From NCBI GenBank assembly GCA_027011025.1, contig JALVAU010000407.1, forward strand, positions 1-6,174: a stretch of 6,174 nucleotides of DNA. Direction: 5' to 3'. The notes beneath the pieces are model-generated. The model saw only the letters and a list, made by a program, of their open reading frames with translations. It was not told the origin of the DNA and searched no databases. Below are positions 5,418 to 6,174 of the stretch, piece by piece (the first letter of the stretch is position 1; each line of letters begins with the position of its first letter). Position numbers and translations under genes: made by a program. The stretch comes from Campylobacteraceae bacterium (GTDB lineage Bacteria > Campylobacterota > Campylobacteria > Campylobacterales > Sulfurospirillaceae).

Positions 5418-6077
5418 TTGAGAGATATCTATCTTTTAAATGAGGATAAATATGAAGGTGTAAAAAATTTGCCAATGATTAAGATCAATTTTTTTCAAAA
5501 AGAGATTGATCTTAACCCCTATGATGCTCTAGTTTTTACTTCTAAAAATGGAGTCAGAGCAATAGAGAGAATTGATAAAGATTGGGTAAAAAAAGAGATC
5601 TACTCTATCGGACAAGGAACTTCCAAAGAGATTAAAAAGCATAATGCAAACCTTATATATACGGCAAAAAATTCGTATGGAGACTCTTTTGCACAGGAGA
5701 TACAAGACAAACTTAAAAATAAAAAAGTTCTTTTTTTAAGAGCAAAAAAGGTTACTTCAAGATTAAATCAGATACTTAAAGTTGCACAAGTTGATCTAGA
5801 AGAAGAGATTATTTATGAAACTACATGTAGAGCTTATGGACAACATGAAAAACTTGATGATAATTCTGTGATTATATTTACTTCGCCCTCAACCGTAAAA
5901 TGTTTTTTAAAGAATTTTAATTGGCATAAAAGCTACAGGGCGGTCTGTATAGGAAAGGTTACGGCAAAAACTATTCCATCTTATATAGATTATACTCTAT
6001 GCAAAAAACAGACAATTTTAAGTTGTGTAGAGTTAGCAAAGAGTCTAAGCTCAAAAATAACTGATGATATGATATAG
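5418..6077 (+). CDS. hemD: Uroporphyrinogen-III synthase
   Basis: 219 residues, a usual length for this poorly conserved family. HemD closes hydroxymethylbilane while inverting ring D to give uroporphyrinogen III, the branch point for haem, sirohaem and cobalamin. Two similar alpha/beta domains are expected, and paired motifs are visible: YDALVFTSKNGVRAIE (35-50) in the first half and SVIIFTSPSTVKCFLKNF (150-167) in the second, the two TS(K/P)(N/S) segments lining the cleft. Also SIGQGTSKEI (63-72), KKVLFLRAK (102-110), YETTCRAY (133-140) and AVCIGKVTAKTIP (175-187). The start is TTG at 5418: guaA's TAG, then one GAT codon, lie directly upstream in the same frame, and the next Met (residue 20) would remove the conserved YLLN strand. 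GGGA (5407-5410) is a weak ribosome site 7 bases before, so coupling to guaA termination is likely. There is no obvious functional link to guaA. A long hairpin lies early in the gene. Confidence 0.88.
   Translation: MRDIYLLNEDKYEGVKNLPMIKINFFQKEIDLNPYDALVFTSKNGVRAIERIDKDWVKKEIYSIGQGTSKEIKKHNANLIYTAKNSYGDSFAQEIQDKLKNKKVLFLRAKKVTSRLNQILKVAQVDLEEEIIYETTCRAYGQHEKLDDNSVIIFTSPSTVKCFLKNFNWHKSYRAVCIGKVTAKTIPSYIDYTLCKKQTILSCVELAKSLSSKITDDMI
5479..5515 (+). repeat. Long hairpin inside the 5' coding region of hemD
   Basis: TTAAGATCAAT (5479-5489) is perfectly complementary to ATTGATCTTAA (5505-5515). The stem continues inward by six more pairs (5490-5495 with 5499-5504), two of them U-G wobbles, to a 3-base loop CAA (5496-5498), a 17-bp stem in all. 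The wobbles pair only in plus-strand RNA; the minus strand would have A-C mismatches. It covers codons 21-33 of hemD, about 60 bases after the TTG. No T-run follows, so it is not a terminator. It may influence translation or message decay, or be a chance result of A+T-rich coding. Confidence 0.5.
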
Positions 6078-6131
6078 TGTTATTAACCAGCAATTAATAA
6101 AAATTTAATAGTTATATCTATAAAATACGAG

Positions 6132-6174
6132 ATGTTTAATTTTCAAAATTACTCAATACGGGTAAAACTTATAG
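6132..6174 (+). CDS. Possible start of another gene, cut by the right edge
   Basis: ATG at 6132 opens a frame of 14 codons to the window end without a stop (MFNFQNYSIRVKLI). A short polar N-terminus followed by SIRVKLI is how many membrane histidine kinases and chemotaxis receptors begin, just before their first membrane helix, but 14 residues prove little. No Shine-Dalgarno of normal spacing is present; TATAAA at 6119-6124 could be a -10 box very near the start. The remainder of the gap after hemD (6078-6131) is A+T-rich, with only a weak TATTAA/TTAATA dyad and no convincing terminator. Confidence 0.35.
   Translation, partial: MFNFQNYSIRVKLI

Noticed and set aside
1..6174. Mobile element, CRISPR array, toxin-antitoxin or defence system
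   Set aside because: No transposase or integrase, spaced direct repeats, or paired small toxin-like frames; apart from one unassigned small gene and a short lipoprotein, the genes are housekeeping with uniform base composition.

Overview
The window is about two-thirds A+T and densely packed. Its proteins look like those of a free-living member of the Campylobacterota (formerly Epsilonproteobacteria), something like Sulfurimonas, Sulfurovum or a relative. This rests on the style of UvrC, HemD and NhaD, the short intergenic gaps, the lack of -35 boxes and, from memory, the Campylobacter jejuni order uvrC / small hypothetical / guaA, which reappears here with extra genes inserted. The genus assignment is inference.

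Left end, minus strand (1-703): the 5' part of uvrC (DNA excision repair), overlapped by 14 bases by an upstream gene for a small basic protein that weakly resembles the DUF721/DciA family. Divergent from these, plus strand (674-3635), is a tightly coupled trio: a 51-residue lipoprotein gene, easily missed because it is short; nadB (L-aspartate oxidase, first step of de novo NAD synthesis); and nhaD (Na+/H+ antiporter). Stops and starts overlap by 1 base (lipoprotein/nadB) and 4 bases (nadB/nhaD), so this is almost certainly one operon.

Middle (3636-3863): the only sizeable non-coding stretch, 228 bases. It is unusually rich in self-complementarity. Nested stems enclose a perfect 8-bp hairpin, a consensus -10 box follows, and an 11-bp inverted repeat ends on the guaA Shine-Dalgarno sequence. 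It is a candidate structured RNA and/or regulatory leader for guaA.

Right part (3864-6077): guaA (GMP synthase) followed, 3 bases later and in the same frame, by hemD (uroporphyrinogen-III synthase) with a TTG start and a 17-bp hairpin early in its coding sequence. After hemD, the last 43 bases may hold the first codons of another gene, possibly a membrane sensor.

The recognised genes are housekeeping: repair, NAD, GMP and tetrapyrrole synthesis, ion homeostasis. I see no mobile element, CRISPR array, tRNA, rRNA or defence system. The points of interest are the missed lipoprotein gene, the divergent overlapping 5' ends, and the structured region before guaA.
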